Assembly: GCF_000496075.1 (NCBI RefSeq)
Contig: NZ_AWXZ01000017.1
Location: 186,001 to 250,000, forward strand
Length of the DNA: 64,000 nucleotides
From: Lutibaculum baratangense AMV1
Lineage (GTDB): Bacteria > Pseudomonadota > Alphaproteobacteria > Rhizobiales > Tepidamorphaceae
Direction: 5' to 3'
The notes beneath the pieces are model-generated. The model was not told where the DNA came from, did not search any database, and saw only the letters and a list, made by a program, of their open reading frames with translations. This document shows positions 8,283 to 17,634 of the stretch, piece by piece (position 1 is the first letter of the stretch; each line of letters opens with the position of its first letter). The position numbers and the translations under genes are program-made.

Positions 8283-9014
8283 ATGAAGCCGGCCAACCGA
8301 CCGCGCAACGCCATGGTGCTCGCCGCGGGGCTCGGCACGCGCATGCGCCCCCTGACCGAGAGCCGCCCGAAACCGCTCGTCGAGGTGCTCGGGAAGCCGC
8401 TGATCGACCACACGCTCGACCGGCTGGCCGAGGCCGGGATCGAGACGGCGGTCGTCAACGTGCACTATCTCGCCGACCAGCTGACGGAACACCTTCGGGC
8501 CCGCGCGCGGCCGCCGGAGGTCGTGATCTCCGACGAGCGCGACGAACTGCTGGAGACCGGCGGAGGCCTGAAGAAGGCGCTGCCGCTCCTCGGCCATGAG
8601 CCGTTCCTCCTCGCCAACACGGATTCGATCTGGATCGAGGGCACCACGCCCCTCCTCGCGCGGCTCGTCGACGGCTGGGACGAGGAGGCGATGGACGCGC
8701 TCCTCGTCGTCGCGCCGACCGTGCTCGCCTTCGGCTATTCCGGCACGGGCGACTTCCTGATGACGCCCGAGGGCAGGCTCCGGCGCCGGCCCGAGCGCAC
8801 GCTCGCGCCGTTCGTCTACACCGGGCTCGGCATCATCTCGCCCCGCCTTCTCTCCGAGGCGCCGGACGGGGCCTTCTCGCTGAACCTCTCCTTCGACGCG
8901 GCGATCGAGCGCGAGCGCCTGTTCGGGCTGCGGATGGACGGGCCGTGGATGCATGTCGGCACGCCCGACGCCATCGCCGAGGCCGAGCGCGTCTTCGAGG
9001 AGAGCACGCTCTAG
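8283..9014 (+). CDS. MurU-like nucleotidyltransferase
   Basis: A 243-residue NTP-transferase of the GT-A/Rossmann type. The N-terminus carries LAAGLGTRMRPLT and RPKPLVEVLGKP, the nucleotide- and sugar-phosphate-binding loops, and NTDSIWIEG is the metal-binding segment. MurU makes UDP-MurNAc from MurNAc-1-phosphate, bypassing de novo UDP-MurNAc synthesis. The call over mannose-1-phosphate guanylyltransferase is based on the AmgK-like kinase 13 bp upstream. GAGGAAG precedes the ATG. It is followed after 3 bp by addB. Confidence 0.78.
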   Translation: MKPANRPRNAMVLAAGLGTRMRPLTESRPKPLVEVLGKPLIDHTLDRLAEAGIETAVVNVHYLADQLTEHLRARARPPEVVISDERDELLETGGGLKKALPLLGHEPFLLANTDSIWIEGTTPLLARLVDGWDEEAMDALLVVAPTVLAFGYSGTGDFLMTPEGRLRRRPERTLAPFVYTGLGIISPRLLSEAPDGAFSLNLSFDAAIERERLFGLRMDGPWMHVGTPDAIAEAERVFEESTL

Positions 9015-9017
9015 GGC

Positions 9018-12000
9018 ATGACCGAGCGTCCCGCAGCCCCCCGCATCCGCAACGTCCCGCCGACGGCGCCCTTCCTGCCGACGCTGGCGGACGCGCTCAT
9101 GGACGGGCGGCTCGTGCCGCCGCGCGGCGACGGGAGCCCGCACCGGCTCGAGGACCATCTCGTCCTGCTGCCGACAAGGCGCGCCTGCCGGGCGCTCGCC
9201 GAGGAGCTGCTCGACCGGGCCGAGGGACGGGCGACGCTTCTGCCGCGCATCCGCCCGATCGGCGATGTCGACGAGGTGGAGCTCGCGCTCGGCGGCGCGT
9301 TCGCCGATCCGGCGGAGCTCGAGATCCCGCCGGCGATCCCGCCCCTGACGCGCCAGATGCTGCTCACGCGGCTCGTCCTCGCCTGGGGCCGCTCGACGGC
9401 GCGCGAGCTGCAGGTGCCGGGGCGCGAGGAGCCGGTGGCGGTGCCGGTGGGCCCCGGCGACGCGGCCCATCTCGCCCGGGACCTCGGCACGCTGCTCGAC
9501 GATTTCGCCGCCGAGGGCCAGGATCTCGGTGTGCTCGCGACGCTCGTCTCCGAGGACCACGCCGACTACTGGCGGATCACCCTCGAGTTCCTGAAGATCG
9601 CCACCGAGACCTGGCCGGCCGTGCTCGGGGAGCGCGGCATGGTCGATCCCGCCGCGAGGCGCGACGCGCTGCTTGCCGCGCAGGGGCAGCGCTTCCTTGC
9701 CGCTCCGCCGGCGACGCCGGTGATCGCCGCCGGCTCGACCGCGGCCCTGCGCTCGACGCAAGGCCTGCTCGGCACGATCGCGCGCCTGCCCTACGGCGCC
9801 GTCGTGCTGCCGGGGCTCGACCAGTTCATGGACGAGGAGGCGTGGAGCGCGATCGACGCCCCCGGGGAGCCGCTGCCCGGCCACCCGCAGTTCCGCCTGA
9901 AGCGCTTCGTCACCTCGCTCGGGCTCGAGCGCAAGGACGTGGAGCCCCTGGTGGCGACGCCGGCTCCGAGCCGCGAGCGGCTGATCGCCGAGGTCTTCCG
10001 CCCCGCCGGCACGACCGAGCGCTGGGCGATGCTGCGCGAGACGCTGACGCCGCTCGAGATGCAGGGCGCGCTCGAGGGGCTGACGCTCGTGACGGCGGAG
10101 AGCGAGCGCGACGAGGCGCTGTCCGTCGCGCTGATCCTGCGCGAGGCGCTGGAGACGCCGGGACGCACGGCCGCGCTCGTGACGCCCGACAGGAGCCTCG
10201 CGCGGCGCGTCTGCGCCGAGCTCGTGCGCTGGGAGGTCGAGGTCGACGATTCGGCCGGCGTTCCCTTGGGCGACACCCCGCCGGGCACGCTCCTGCGGCT
10301 GATCGCCGACGCGGCCGCGAACGCGTTCTCGCCGGGCACGCTCGTGCCGCTCCTGCAGCATCCGCTCGTGCGGCTGGGCCTCGAGGAGGCGGAGATCCGT
10401 CGCCGGGCGCGCGCGCTCGAGCTCGCCGTGCTGCGCGGGCCGAGGCCCGGGCCCGGCCTCGCGGGGCTCGAGGCGGCGGCGGCGGAGCGGCGGCACGAGG
10501 CGGAGGCGCGGAAGGCCCTGTCCGACGGGGCGCTCGAGCGCTGGCAGGCGGTCGAGGCGCTGATCGGGGCACTGAAGGACGCCGTGCGGCCGATCGAGGC
10601 GCTCGAGCGGGGCACGCAGGGGCTCGCCGCGATCGCCGAGGCGCATCTTAAGGCCTATGCCGCGCTGAGCGCGCTGCCGGAGGGCGAGGAGCCCAGGCCG
10701 CACGAGGCCGACGCGACGATGGCGCAGTTCGTGGCGGAGCTCATGGAGGCGGCCCCCGAGGGGCCCGACGTCACGCTGCGGGAATATCCGAACGTCCTCT
10801 CGGCCATGCTGTCCGGCCGCAGCGTGCGGCCGCTCAGGCCCGGCCATCCGCGGCTGCAGATCCTCGGGCCGATCGAGGCGCGCCTCCTGAGCGCCGATCT
10901 CGTCGTGCTCGGCGGCCTCAACGAGGGCACGTGGCCGGAAGCCGCGCGCACCGCCCCCTTCCTCAACCGGCCGATGCGGGCGGGCGCGGGCCTCGAGGCG
11001 CCGGAGCGCTTCGTCGGCCTCGCGGCCCACGACGTGGCGCAGCTGATGAGCCTTCCGCACGTCGTCGCGACCCGCACGACGAAGGCCGGCGGCCAGCCGA
11101 CCGTCGCCTCGCGGTGGCTGCAGCGGCTGAAGGCGGTGATCGGCGCCGAGACCTACGAGGGCCTCGAGGCCGGCGGGCGCCGCTACACCGACTGGGCGCA
11201 CGGCATCGACCTCGCCCCGACATTCGAGCCCTTCCCCGAGCCGCGGCCCACGCCACCGCGCGACCTGCGGCCGGGCCGGCTGCGCGTCAGCGAGATCGAG
11301 ACGCTGATCCGCGACCCTTACGCGATCTACGCGCGCCGCATCCTGCGGCTCGACCCGCTCGACCCGCTGGAACAGGAGCCCGACGCGGCGGCGCGGGGCT
11401 CGCTGATCCACGACGCGCTCGCATCCTACGTGCAGGCGGTCGATCGCGGCGAGAGGCCCGGGCGCGAGACGCTTCTCGCGATCGGCACCAGGCGCTTCGA
11501 GCCGCTCTCCGCCTTCCCCGAGATCACCGCCTATTGGTGGCCCCGCTTCGAGCGGCTGGCGGCCTGGTTCGCCGCGGTCGACGAGGAGATGCGGGCCGAC
11601 GCCGTGGAGCGGCTGACGGAGACGGAGGGCCGCACCACGATCGCGATGCCGGAGCGGGAGATCGATCTCGTCGCCCGCGCCGACCGGATCGACCGGCTGA
11701 AGTCGAGGGGCTTGCGCATCATCGACTACAAGACCGGCAGTCCGCCGAGCGCCGCCCAGATGCAGTCGGGGCTCGCGCCGCAACTGCCGCTCGAGGGCGC
11801 CATCGCGCTCGCGGGCGGCTTCGGCGACGCGCTGAAGGCGCGGCCGATCGCGGCGCTCGAGCACATCCAGGCGACGGGGCGGACGCCGCCGGGCCTGCGC
11901 TGCGCGTTCGAATCGAAGGAGGCGACGACCGAGGAGGTGGTGCAGAAGGCTTGGGGCGGCCTTCTCGGCCTGCTCGAGAGCTTCGAGCGCGAGACGACGC

Positions 12001-12110
12001 CCTATCTCGTGAAGCCGCGGGCGAAGTTCGCGAGCCGCTGGACCGAATACGACCACCTCTCCCGCGTGGCGGAGTGGAGCGTGTCGGGCGAGGGCGACGG
12101 CAATGGCTGA
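9018..12110 (+). CDS. addB: double-strand break repair protein AddB
   Basis: The 1030-residue AddB subunit of the alphaproteobacterial AddAB helicase-nuclease, which processes broken DNA ends for RecA. The C-terminal RecB-type nuclease motif is clear: RGSLIHDAL, then IIDYKTGSPPSAAQ with catalytic Asp903 and Lys905. The N-terminal helicase-like region starts LLPTRRACRALAEELL and lacks an obvious Walker A, as expected of the alphaproteobacterial type. It lies 3 bp after the nucleotidyltransferase gene and overlaps addA by 8 bp. Confidence 0.93.
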   Translation: MTERPAAPRIRNVPPTAPFLPTLADALMDGRLVPPRGDGSPHRLEDHLVLLPTRRACRALAEELLDRAEGRATLLPRIRPIGDVDEVELALGGAFADPAELEIPPAIPPLTRQMLLTRLVLAWGRSTARELQVPGREEPVAVPVGPGDAAHLARDLGTLLDDFAAEGQDLGVLATLVSEDHADYWRITLEFLKIATETWPAVLGERGMVDPAARRDALLAAQGQRFLAAPPATPVIAAGSTAALRSTQGLLGTIARLPYGAVVLPGLDQFMDEEAWSAIDAPGEPLPGHPQFRLKRFVTSLGLERKDVEPLVATPAPSRERLIAEVFRPAGTTERWAMLRETLTPLEMQGALEGLTLVTAESERDEALSVALILREALETPGRTAALVTPDRSLARRVCAELVRWEVEVDDSAGVPLGDTPPGTLLRLIADAAANAFSPGTLVPLLQHPLVRLGLEEAEIRRRARALELAVLRGPRPGPGLAGLEAAAAERRHEAEARKALSDGALERWQAVEALIGALKDAVRPIEALERGTQGLAAIAEAHLKAYAALSALPEGEEPRPHEADATMAQFVAELMEAAPEGPDVTLREYPNVLSAMLSGRSVRPLRPGHPRLQILGPIEARLLSADLVVLGGLNEGTWPEAARTAPFLNRPMRAGAGLEAPERFVGLAAHDVAQLMSLPHVVATRTTKAGGQPTVASRWLQRLKAVIGAETYEGLEAGGRRYTDWAHGIDLAPTFEPFPEPRPTPPRDLRPGRLRVSEIETLIRDPYAIYARRILRLDPLDPLEQEPDAAARGSLIHDALASYVQAVDRGERPGRETLLAIGTRRFEPLSAFPEITAYWWPRFERLAAWFAAVDEEMRADAVERLTETEGRTTIAMPEREIDLVARADRIDRLKSRGLRIIDYKTGSPPSAAQMQSGLAPQLPLEGAIALAGGFGDALKARPIAALEHIQATGRTPPGLRCAFESKEATTEEVVQKAWGGLLGLLESFERETTPYLVKPRAKFASRWTEYDHLSRVAEWSVSGEGDGNG

Positions 12111-15100
12111 GAAGCTGTCGATCCCCGACCACGTCAAGCATCGCCAGCGGCAGGCCTCCGGCCCGGACGCCTCGGCCTGGGTGCGCGCGAACGCGGGCGC
12201 CGGCAAGACGCACGTTCTGACGCAGCGCGTGCTGCGGCTGCTGCTCGCCGGCGCGGAGCCCTCGAAGATCGTCTGCATCACCTATACGAAGGCCGCGGCG
12301 GCCGAGATGTCGAACCGCGTCTTCGAGCGGCTGGCCGCCTGGGCGACGGCGGGTGACGAGGAGCTTTCGCGGAACCTTCAGGAGATCGAGGGGCGGCCGG
12401 TGAAGCCGCGCGAGCTGAAGCGGGCCCGCCAGCTCTTCGCGGCGGCCGTCGAGACGCCGGGGGGCCTGAAGGTCCAGACGATCCACGCCTTCTGCGAGCG
12501 CCTCTTGCAGCAGTTCCCCTTCGAGGCGAGCGTGCCGCCGGGCTTCGAGGTGCTGGACGAGCGGGCGCAGGCGGAGCTCCTGATCGAGGCGCGAACCGCG
12601 GTGTTCCGCGCGCTCGGCGACGACGGGCCGGTGCGGCGGGCGATCGCGAGGCTGAGCGCGCGCGCGGCCGACCAGACCTTCGAGGCCCTCCTGGCGGAAG
12701 CCGTGGCGCGGCGCTTCGAGCTGCGCGCCTGGCTGATCGAGGCGGGCGAGCGCGACGAGGATGCGACGAGCGATCTCGCCGCGGCGATGGCACGGCTCCG
12801 CCGGGAGCTCGGCCTCGGTCCCTGCGAGACCGAGGCGTCGATCCTCGCGGAGATCCTCGACCGCGCGGACCCCGCCCGCGCCGCATGGCAGGGCGTCGCC
12901 GACACGCTGATCGCGGCGGGCGGCAAGATGGCGCCGCTCGGCGTCCACCTTGCCAAGGCCTGCTGCGCGCCGGACGACGAGGCCTGTTTCGAGGCGTACC
13001 GCAACGTCTTCCTGACCGGCGGCGGCGAGCCCCGGAAGAACCCCATCACGAAGGCGTTCCGCAGCGAGCACCCCGAGCTCGCCGAGCGGCTGGAGGCCGA
13101 GATCGGCCGCGTCTGCCCACTCGTCGAACGCCTGTCGATCGCCCGGATGGCGGAGGACACGGAGGCGCTGTTCACGCTCGCCGACGCGGTGATCGCCCGC
13201 TACGAGGCGTTGAAGGCCGCCGGCGGCCGGATGGACTTCGACGACCTCGTCCGCCGCGCCGCCGACCTCGTGACGCGCGCCGACACGACCTGGGTGCTGT
13301 TCAAGCTCGACGGCGGCATCGACCATATCCTGGTCGACGAGGCGCAGGACACGAGCCCGATGCAGTGGCGCGTGATCGGGTCGCTGGCGGAGGAGTTCTT
13401 CGCCGACAAGGGTGCGCGCGAGGCTGGCCGCACGGTCTTCGCGGTCGGCGACGAGAAGCAGTCGATCTACTCCTTCCAAGGCGCCGACCCGACGGGCTTC
13501 AAGGCGATGGAGACGACGTTCAGCAAGCGGGCGGAAGGCGCGGGGCAGACTTGGCATCCGGTACGGCTCGATCTGTCCTTCCGATCGGCGCCGGCTGTGC
13601 TCGAAACCGTGGACCGGGTGTTCGGCCCTCCGAAGGGCGGCGGCGAGGGCCTGCGCTTCGGGGCGGAGCACCAGCCGCACGAGGCGATCCGCGCCAGCGC
13701 CCCGGGACTCGTCGAGATCTGGGAGCCGGTCCCGCCGCCTGCCGTGCCGGACCAGAGCCCGTGGGACGCGCCGCTCGACGCCGAACGCGCCGACAGCCCG
13801 GCCGCGACCCTCGCCGCGCGCATCGCCCGCACGATCCGCCGCTTCATCGACGAGAAGGAGCCGCTTGAGTCGACCGGGCGGCCGGTCCGCCCCTCCGACG
13901 TCATGATCCTCGTCTCGCGGCGCGACCCGTTCTCGGCGAACATGATCCGGGCGCTGAAGGCTCAGAACATCCCCGTCGCCGGTGCCGACCGGCTCGTGCT
14001 GACGAGCCACATCGCCGTCATGGACCTGATGGCGCTCGGCCGCTTCGTGTCGCTGCCGGAGGACGACCTGACCCTCGCCTGCCTCCTGAAGAGCCCGCTC
14101 CTCGGTCTCTCGGAGGAGGAGCTGATGGACCTCGCCGCCGGCCGCGGCGGCACGCTGTGGGGGGCGCTGCAGGCGCGATCGGCGGAGAGCCCGCGCCTCG
14201 CCTCGGTGCGGGCGAGGCTCGCGGAGTGGCGGGCGCGGGCGGGTTACGAGCGGCCGTTCGAGTTCTACGCCCGCATCCTCGGGCCCGACCGCGGCCGCGA
14301 GGCCTTCCACGGGCGGCTCGGCTCGGAGGCGTTCGAGGCGATCGACGAGTTCCTGTCGCTCGCGCTCGCCTACGAGCAGGGCCACACGCCGTCGCTGCCG
14401 GGCTTCCTGCGCTGGCTCGACCTCGCACCGGCCGAGATCAAGCGCGACCTCGACCAGGGGCGCGACGAGGTGCGGGTGATGACGGTGCACGGCGCGAAGG
14501 GCCTCGAGGCGCCGATCGTGTTCCTGCCGGACACCTGCACGCTGCCGCGCGAGCAGCGCGTCGGGCCGATCTTCCAGACACCGGAGGGCTGCCTCGTCTG
14601 GGCGCCGTCGAAGAAGGCGGACGCGCCGCTGACGGCGGTCCTGCGCGAGGCCGGGGTAGCCCGCCAGATGGAGGAGCACCGGCGCCTGCTCTACGTCGCG
14701 ATGACCAGGGCGCGGGACCGCCTCTATGTGGCGGGCTATGTCGGCGCGAAAGGCCGCCCCGAGGCGTGCTGGCACGCGCTGGTCGATGCGGCGTTGCCCG
14801 AGGAGATCGCGCCGCAGGTCGAGACGCCCGAAGGGCCGGCCAGGCGCTACCGCAGTGGCGAGGCGAGGTCGGCGGAGGCGGGGAAGCCCGCACCGGCCCG
14901 CGCCGAAGCGCCCGGCTGGCTGCACAGGCCGGCGCCGGCCGAGAGCGCGGCGCGGACGGTTCAGCCGTCGCGGCTCGTGCCGCATCGCGGCTTCGCGGCC
15001 GACGCGGCCGCTGCGGAGGCCCGCGCGGCGGCGCTCCAGCGCGGCACGGCGCTGCACCGGCTGCTCGAGAGCCTGCCGGAGGCGCCGCCGGAGCATCGCC

Positions 15101-15561
15101 GGAGCCGCGGCGCACGGGCCCTGGGTCTTCTCCTGCCGGGCCTGCCGGAGGAGAGGCGTGACGCGCTCCTGGCCGAGGTCATGGCGATCCTCGACGATCC
15201 ACGCTTCGCGGAAGCGTTCGGGCCGGACAGCCGCGCGGAGGTCTCCCTCGGCGGAGAGGTCGCGGGTGTGGGTGACCGGTTCAGCGCGCAGATCGACCGG
15301 ATGGCCGTGACGGATGGCCGCGTCCTGATCGTCGACTACAAGTCGGACCGCGCCGTGCCCGCCTCGATCGGCGAGGCGCCGGCCGCCTATCTCGCCCAGC
15401 TCGCGGCCTATCGCCAACTCGCCCGGCAGATCTACCCGGAGAAAGTGGTCGAGGCCGCGATTCTCTGGACGGCCGCGCCGCGGCTCGATCCGGTGCCCAC
15501 AGACCTGCTCGCCCCGCATGGCGGCCCTGCGTCGCTTGACGCGGCAGGGCCTCATCCATAG
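12103..15561 (+). CDS. addA: double-strand break repair helicase-nuclease AddA
   Basis: A 1152-residue UvrD/RecB-like helicase and nuclease, partner of AddB. The Walker A NAGAGKTHVLTQRVL starts near residue 30, the Walker B/DExQ motif is VDEAQDTSPMQW, the UvrD C-terminal motif is VMTVHGAKGLEAP, and the nuclease motif VDYKSDRA contains Asp1078. GTALHRLLE is the conserved alphaproteobacterial nuclease entry helix. All catalytic motifs are present. The gene is translationally coupled to addB and followed by trxA after about 85 bp. Confidence 0.95.
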   Translation: MAEKLSIPDHVKHRQRQASGPDASAWVRANAGAGKTHVLTQRVLRLLLAGAEPSKIVCITYTKAAAAEMSNRVFERLAAWATAGDEELSRNLQEIEGRPVKPRELKRARQLFAAAVETPGGLKVQTIHAFCERLLQQFPFEASVPPGFEVLDERAQAELLIEARTAVFRALGDDGPVRRAIARLSARAADQTFEALLAEAVARRFELRAWLIEAGERDEDATSDLAAAMARLRRELGLGPCETEASILAEILDRADPARAAWQGVADTLIAAGGKMAPLGVHLAKACCAPDDEACFEAYRNVFLTGGGEPRKNPITKAFRSEHPELAERLEAEIGRVCPLVERLSIARMAEDTEALFTLADAVIARYEALKAAGGRMDFDDLVRRAADLVTRADTTWVLFKLDGGIDHILVDEAQDTSPMQWRVIGSLAEEFFADKGAREAGRTVFAVGDEKQSIYSFQGADPTGFKAMETTFSKRAEGAGQTWHPVRLDLSFRSAPAVLETVDRVFGPPKGGGEGLRFGAEHQPHEAIRASAPGLVEIWEPVPPPAVPDQSPWDAPLDAERADSPAATLAARIARTIRRFIDEKEPLESTGRPVRPSDVMILVSRRDPFSANMIRALKAQNIPVAGADRLVLTSHIAVMDLMALGRFVSLPEDDLTLACLLKSPLLGLSEEELMDLAAGRGGTLWGALQARSAESPRLASVRARLAEWRARAGYERPFEFYARILGPDRGREAFHGRLGSEAFEAIDEFLSLALAYEQGHTPSLPGFLRWLDLAPAEIKRDLDQGRDEVRVMTVHGAKGLEAPIVFLPDTCTLPREQRVGPIFQTPEGCLVWAPSKKADAPLTAVLREAGVARQMEEHRRLLYVAMTRARDRLYVAGYVGAKGRPEACWHALVDAALPEEIAPQVETPEGPARRYRSGEARSAEAGKPAPARAEAPGWLHRPAPAESAARTVQPSRLVPHRGFAADAAAAEARAAALQRGTALHRLLESLPEAPPEHRRSRGARALGLLLPGLPEERRDALLAEVMAILDDPRFAEAFGPDSRAEVSLGGEVAGVGDRFSAQIDRMAVTDGRVLIVDYKSDRAVPASIGEAPAAYLAQLAAYRQLARQIYPEKVVEAAILWTAAPRLDPVPTDLLAPHGGPASLDAAGPHP

Positions 15562-15645
15562 CTTCGCGGCCAATAGCCGAGCCTGGAACGGGCGACCGCG
15601 CGCGGCCGATTCCCGCTCCATCGCGACACGAGAGGATTGAAGACC

Positions 15646-15969
15646 ATGGCCAACACGGCTGCCGTGACGGACGCGAATTTCGAGACCGACGTCCTGAACT
15701 CGAACGAGCCCGTGCTCGTCGACTTCTGGGCGGAGTGGTGCGGCCCCTGCAAGCAGATCGCCCCGGTCCTCGAGGAGATCGCCGGCGAGATGGGCGGCAA
15801 GGTGAAGATCGCCAAGATGAATGTCGACGAGAACCCGCAGGCGCCGGCGACCTACGGCGTGCGCGCGATCCCGACGATGATCCTGTTCAAGGGCGGACAG
15901 CCCGTCGGCACGCAGGTGGGCGTGCAGCCGAAGAGCCGGCTCGTCTCCTGGCTGAACGACTCGATCTGA
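15646..15969 (+). CDS. trxA: thioredoxin
   Basis: A 107-residue cytoplasmic thioredoxin with the WCGPC redox site (Cys32, Cys35), the preceding FWAEW and the cis-proline loop GVRAIPT. It reduces disulfides in ribonucleotide reductase and other proteins. The ATG at 15646 is preferred over an in-frame TTG at 15637 because AGAGGA lies 10 bp upstream of the ATG. The place after addA is typical. A strong hairpin terminator follows. Confidence 0.96.
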   Translation: MANTAAVTDANFETDVLNSNEPVLVDFWAEWCGPCKQIAPVLEEIAGEMGGKVKIAKMNVDENPQAPATYGVRAIPTMILFKGGQPVGTQVGVQPKSRLVSWLNDSI

Positions 15970-16000
15970 AGCGGGCGCGAGCCCGACGGCACGCGACGCG

Positions 16001-16030
16001 AGGCCGGTCCCGTCACGGGGCCGGCCTTTC
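16001..16030 (+). terminator. intrinsic terminator after trxA
   Basis: A 12-bp stem (16001-16012 with 16016-16027, one G-U pair) with a TCA loop is followed by TTTCTTCTTT. It lies 31 bp after the trxA stop and should end the addBA-trxA transcript. Confidence 0.8.
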
Positions 16031-16138
16031 TTCTTTGGCGGCGCAGCGCCGACCTTTGCAGCTTTGGCGCCTTGCCGCGGCGGCACTGTCTCTGCGCCCT
16101 GTCGCCGTTTCCCACAGACCTGAAGGAGGAAGAACCCC

Positions 16139-17089
16139 ATGCAGTCGCACCCCCTCGGCCGCTCCGACCTCTCGATCGCCCCGCTCGTCTTCGGCGGCAA
16201 CGTGTTCGGCTGGACGGCCGACGAGAGGACGAGCCACGACCTGCTCGACCGCTTCGTCGACCGCGGCTTCAACGCCGTCGACACCGCCGACGTCTATTCG
16301 CGCTGGGTGGAGGGGCACGAGGGCGGCGAGTCCGAGACGGTCATCGGCAGCTGGCTGAAGGCCAACAAGGGCAAGCGCGAGAGGATCGTGCTCTTCACGA
16401 AGGTCGGCTCGGACATGGGACAGGGCCGCAAGGGCCTGTCGGGACAGCGGATCGCCGAGGCGGTCGACGCCTCGCTGACGCGGCTGAAGACCGACTTTAT
16501 CGACCTCTATTTCTCGCACTTCCCCGACCCTTCGGTCGCGCATGACGAGACGCTTCGCGCCTACGAGAAGCTGATCAAGGCGGGAAAGGTGCGCGCGCTC
16601 GGCGCCTCGAACTACGACGCGGAGCTCCTATCCGGGGCGCTTTCGGCGAGCGCGGAACAGGACCTGCCGCGCTACGAGGTCATCCAGCCGGAGTACAACC
16701 TGCACAACCGGAAGGACCTCGAGGGGCCGCTGCTCGACCTCGCGCGCAAGGAGGAGATCGGCGTCGTCACCTATTTCAGCCTCGCCTCCGGCTTCCTCTC
16801 CGGCAAGTACCGCTCGAAGGAGGACCTTCAGGGGGCGAGCCGCGCGGGCATGGTGGAGAAGTATCTCGACGAGCGCGGCATGAGGATCCTCGACGCGCTC
16901 GACGAGGTGTCGAAGGCGCACGGCGCCGAGCCCGCCGAGGTCGCCATCGCCTGGATCATCGCGCGCGACGGCGTGACCGCCCCCATCGCGAGCGCGACGA
17001 GCCGCGACCAGCTCGAGAGCCTGTTCAAGGCGGCGGAGCTGCAACTGACGCCCGAGGACATGACGCGGCTGGACGAGGCGAGCGCCTGA
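16139..17089 (+). CDS. aldo/keto reductase
   Basis: A 316-residue NADPH-dependent aldo/keto reductase of the YajO/Tas-like kind. The catalytic tetrad is visible: Asp48 and Tyr53 in VDTADVY, Lys in LFTKVG and His in FSHFPD. The N-terminus PLGRSDLSIAPLVFGGN is typical. AAGGAGGAAG precedes the ATG. It is isolated between the trxA terminator and a convergent MarR gene, so its substrate is unknown. Confidence 0.85.
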   Translation: MQSHPLGRSDLSIAPLVFGGNVFGWTADERTSHDLLDRFVDRGFNAVDTADVYSRWVEGHEGGESETVIGSWLKANKGKRERIVLFTKVGSDMGQGRKGLSGQRIAEAVDASLTRLKTDFIDLYFSHFPDPSVAHDETLRAYEKLIKAGKVRALGASNYDAELLSGALSASAEQDLPRYEVIQPEYNLHNRKDLEGPLLDLARKEEIGVVTYFSLASGFLSGKYRSKEDLQGASRAGMVEKYLDERGMRILDALDEVSKAHGAEPAEVAIAWIIARDGVTAPIASATSRDQLESLFKAAELQLTPEDMTRLDEASA

Positions 17090-17128
17090 GGCGGGCTCGG
17101 GGCCTCGGGACGCTGTCCCGCGGCCCGT

Positions 17129-17569
17129 TCACGATATCGCGAGCATCCCCGCCCGGAGCTCCGACACGTCGCCGAGCGCCGCGTCGATCTCGTCGTGCTC
17201 GCGCTGCCAGATCGGCAGGGCCCCGAGAAGCGCCGCCTCCCCCTCCGGCGTGAGGGCGACGCGGCGGCTCCGCCGGTCGGCCGGGTCGGGTGCGATCTCC
17301 ACGAGGCCCCGGCGCTGGAGCGGCTTCAGGGCCGCCGTCAGCGTCGTGCGGTCCATCGCCAGGACCTCCGCGACCGCGCCCATCGTCGGCGGCTCCGGCC
17401 GGTTGAGCGACATCAGCAGCGAGAACTGGCCGTTCGTCAGGCCCACGGGCTTCAGCGCCTCGTCGAAGCGCCGCGCGAGCACCCGCGCGGCCCGCTGCGC
17501 ATGCAGGCACAGGCACCGGTCGCGGACATGGATGGTGGTGGCGTAGGGGATCGCGGGAGGTTTTGACAT
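17129..17569 (-). CDS. MarR-family transcriptional regulator
   Basis: A 146-residue winged-helix regulator: TNGQFSLLMSLNR, the recognition helix around MDRTTLTAALKPL, and the wing PADRRSRRVALTPEG. The N-terminus has a CLCLHAQRAARVL segment whose two cysteines (CxC) recall redox-sensing MarR proteins, although that function is inferred. It is divergent from the DUF899-VOC operon, and a perfect palindrome lies between them at 17581-17592. Autoregulation and control of that operon are likely. Confidence 0.85.
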   Translation of the reverse strand: MSKPPAIPYATTIHVRDRCLCLHAQRAARVLARRFDEALKPVGLTNGQFSLLMSLNRPEPPTMGAVAEVLAMDRTTLTAALKPLQRRGLVEIAPDPADRRSRRVALTPEGEAALLGALPIWQREHDEIDAALGDVSELRAGMLAIS

Positions 17570-17580
17570 GCCGATTATAT

Positions 17581-17592
17581 GTTGATATCAAC
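17581..17592. promoter_or_regulatory. perfect palindrome GTTGATATCAAC, probable MarR operator
   Basis: This 12-bp perfect inverted repeat lies 12 bp upstream of the MarR start and 43 bp upstream of the DUF899 start, in the only A+T-rich patch locally. Position and symmetry fit a MarR-dimer site controlling both directions. The adjacent TTATAT (17574-17579) could be a -10 element. Confidence 0.6.
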
Positions 17593-17634
17593 GCTAAAGG
17601 TCAAGGCCGGGCGGGCCCAGCGCAGGAGATCGAA

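Noticed and set aside
8049-12281. 1410-codon open frame on the minus strand
   Set aside because: It is antisense to the nucleotidyltransferase and addB, has an Arg/Leu/Gly-rich arbitrary sequence without family motifs, and results from high GC at third positions.
11719-16284. 1521-codon open frame on the minus strand
   Set aside because: Lies antisense to addA and trxA, both of which have complete motifs; low-complexity shadow frame.
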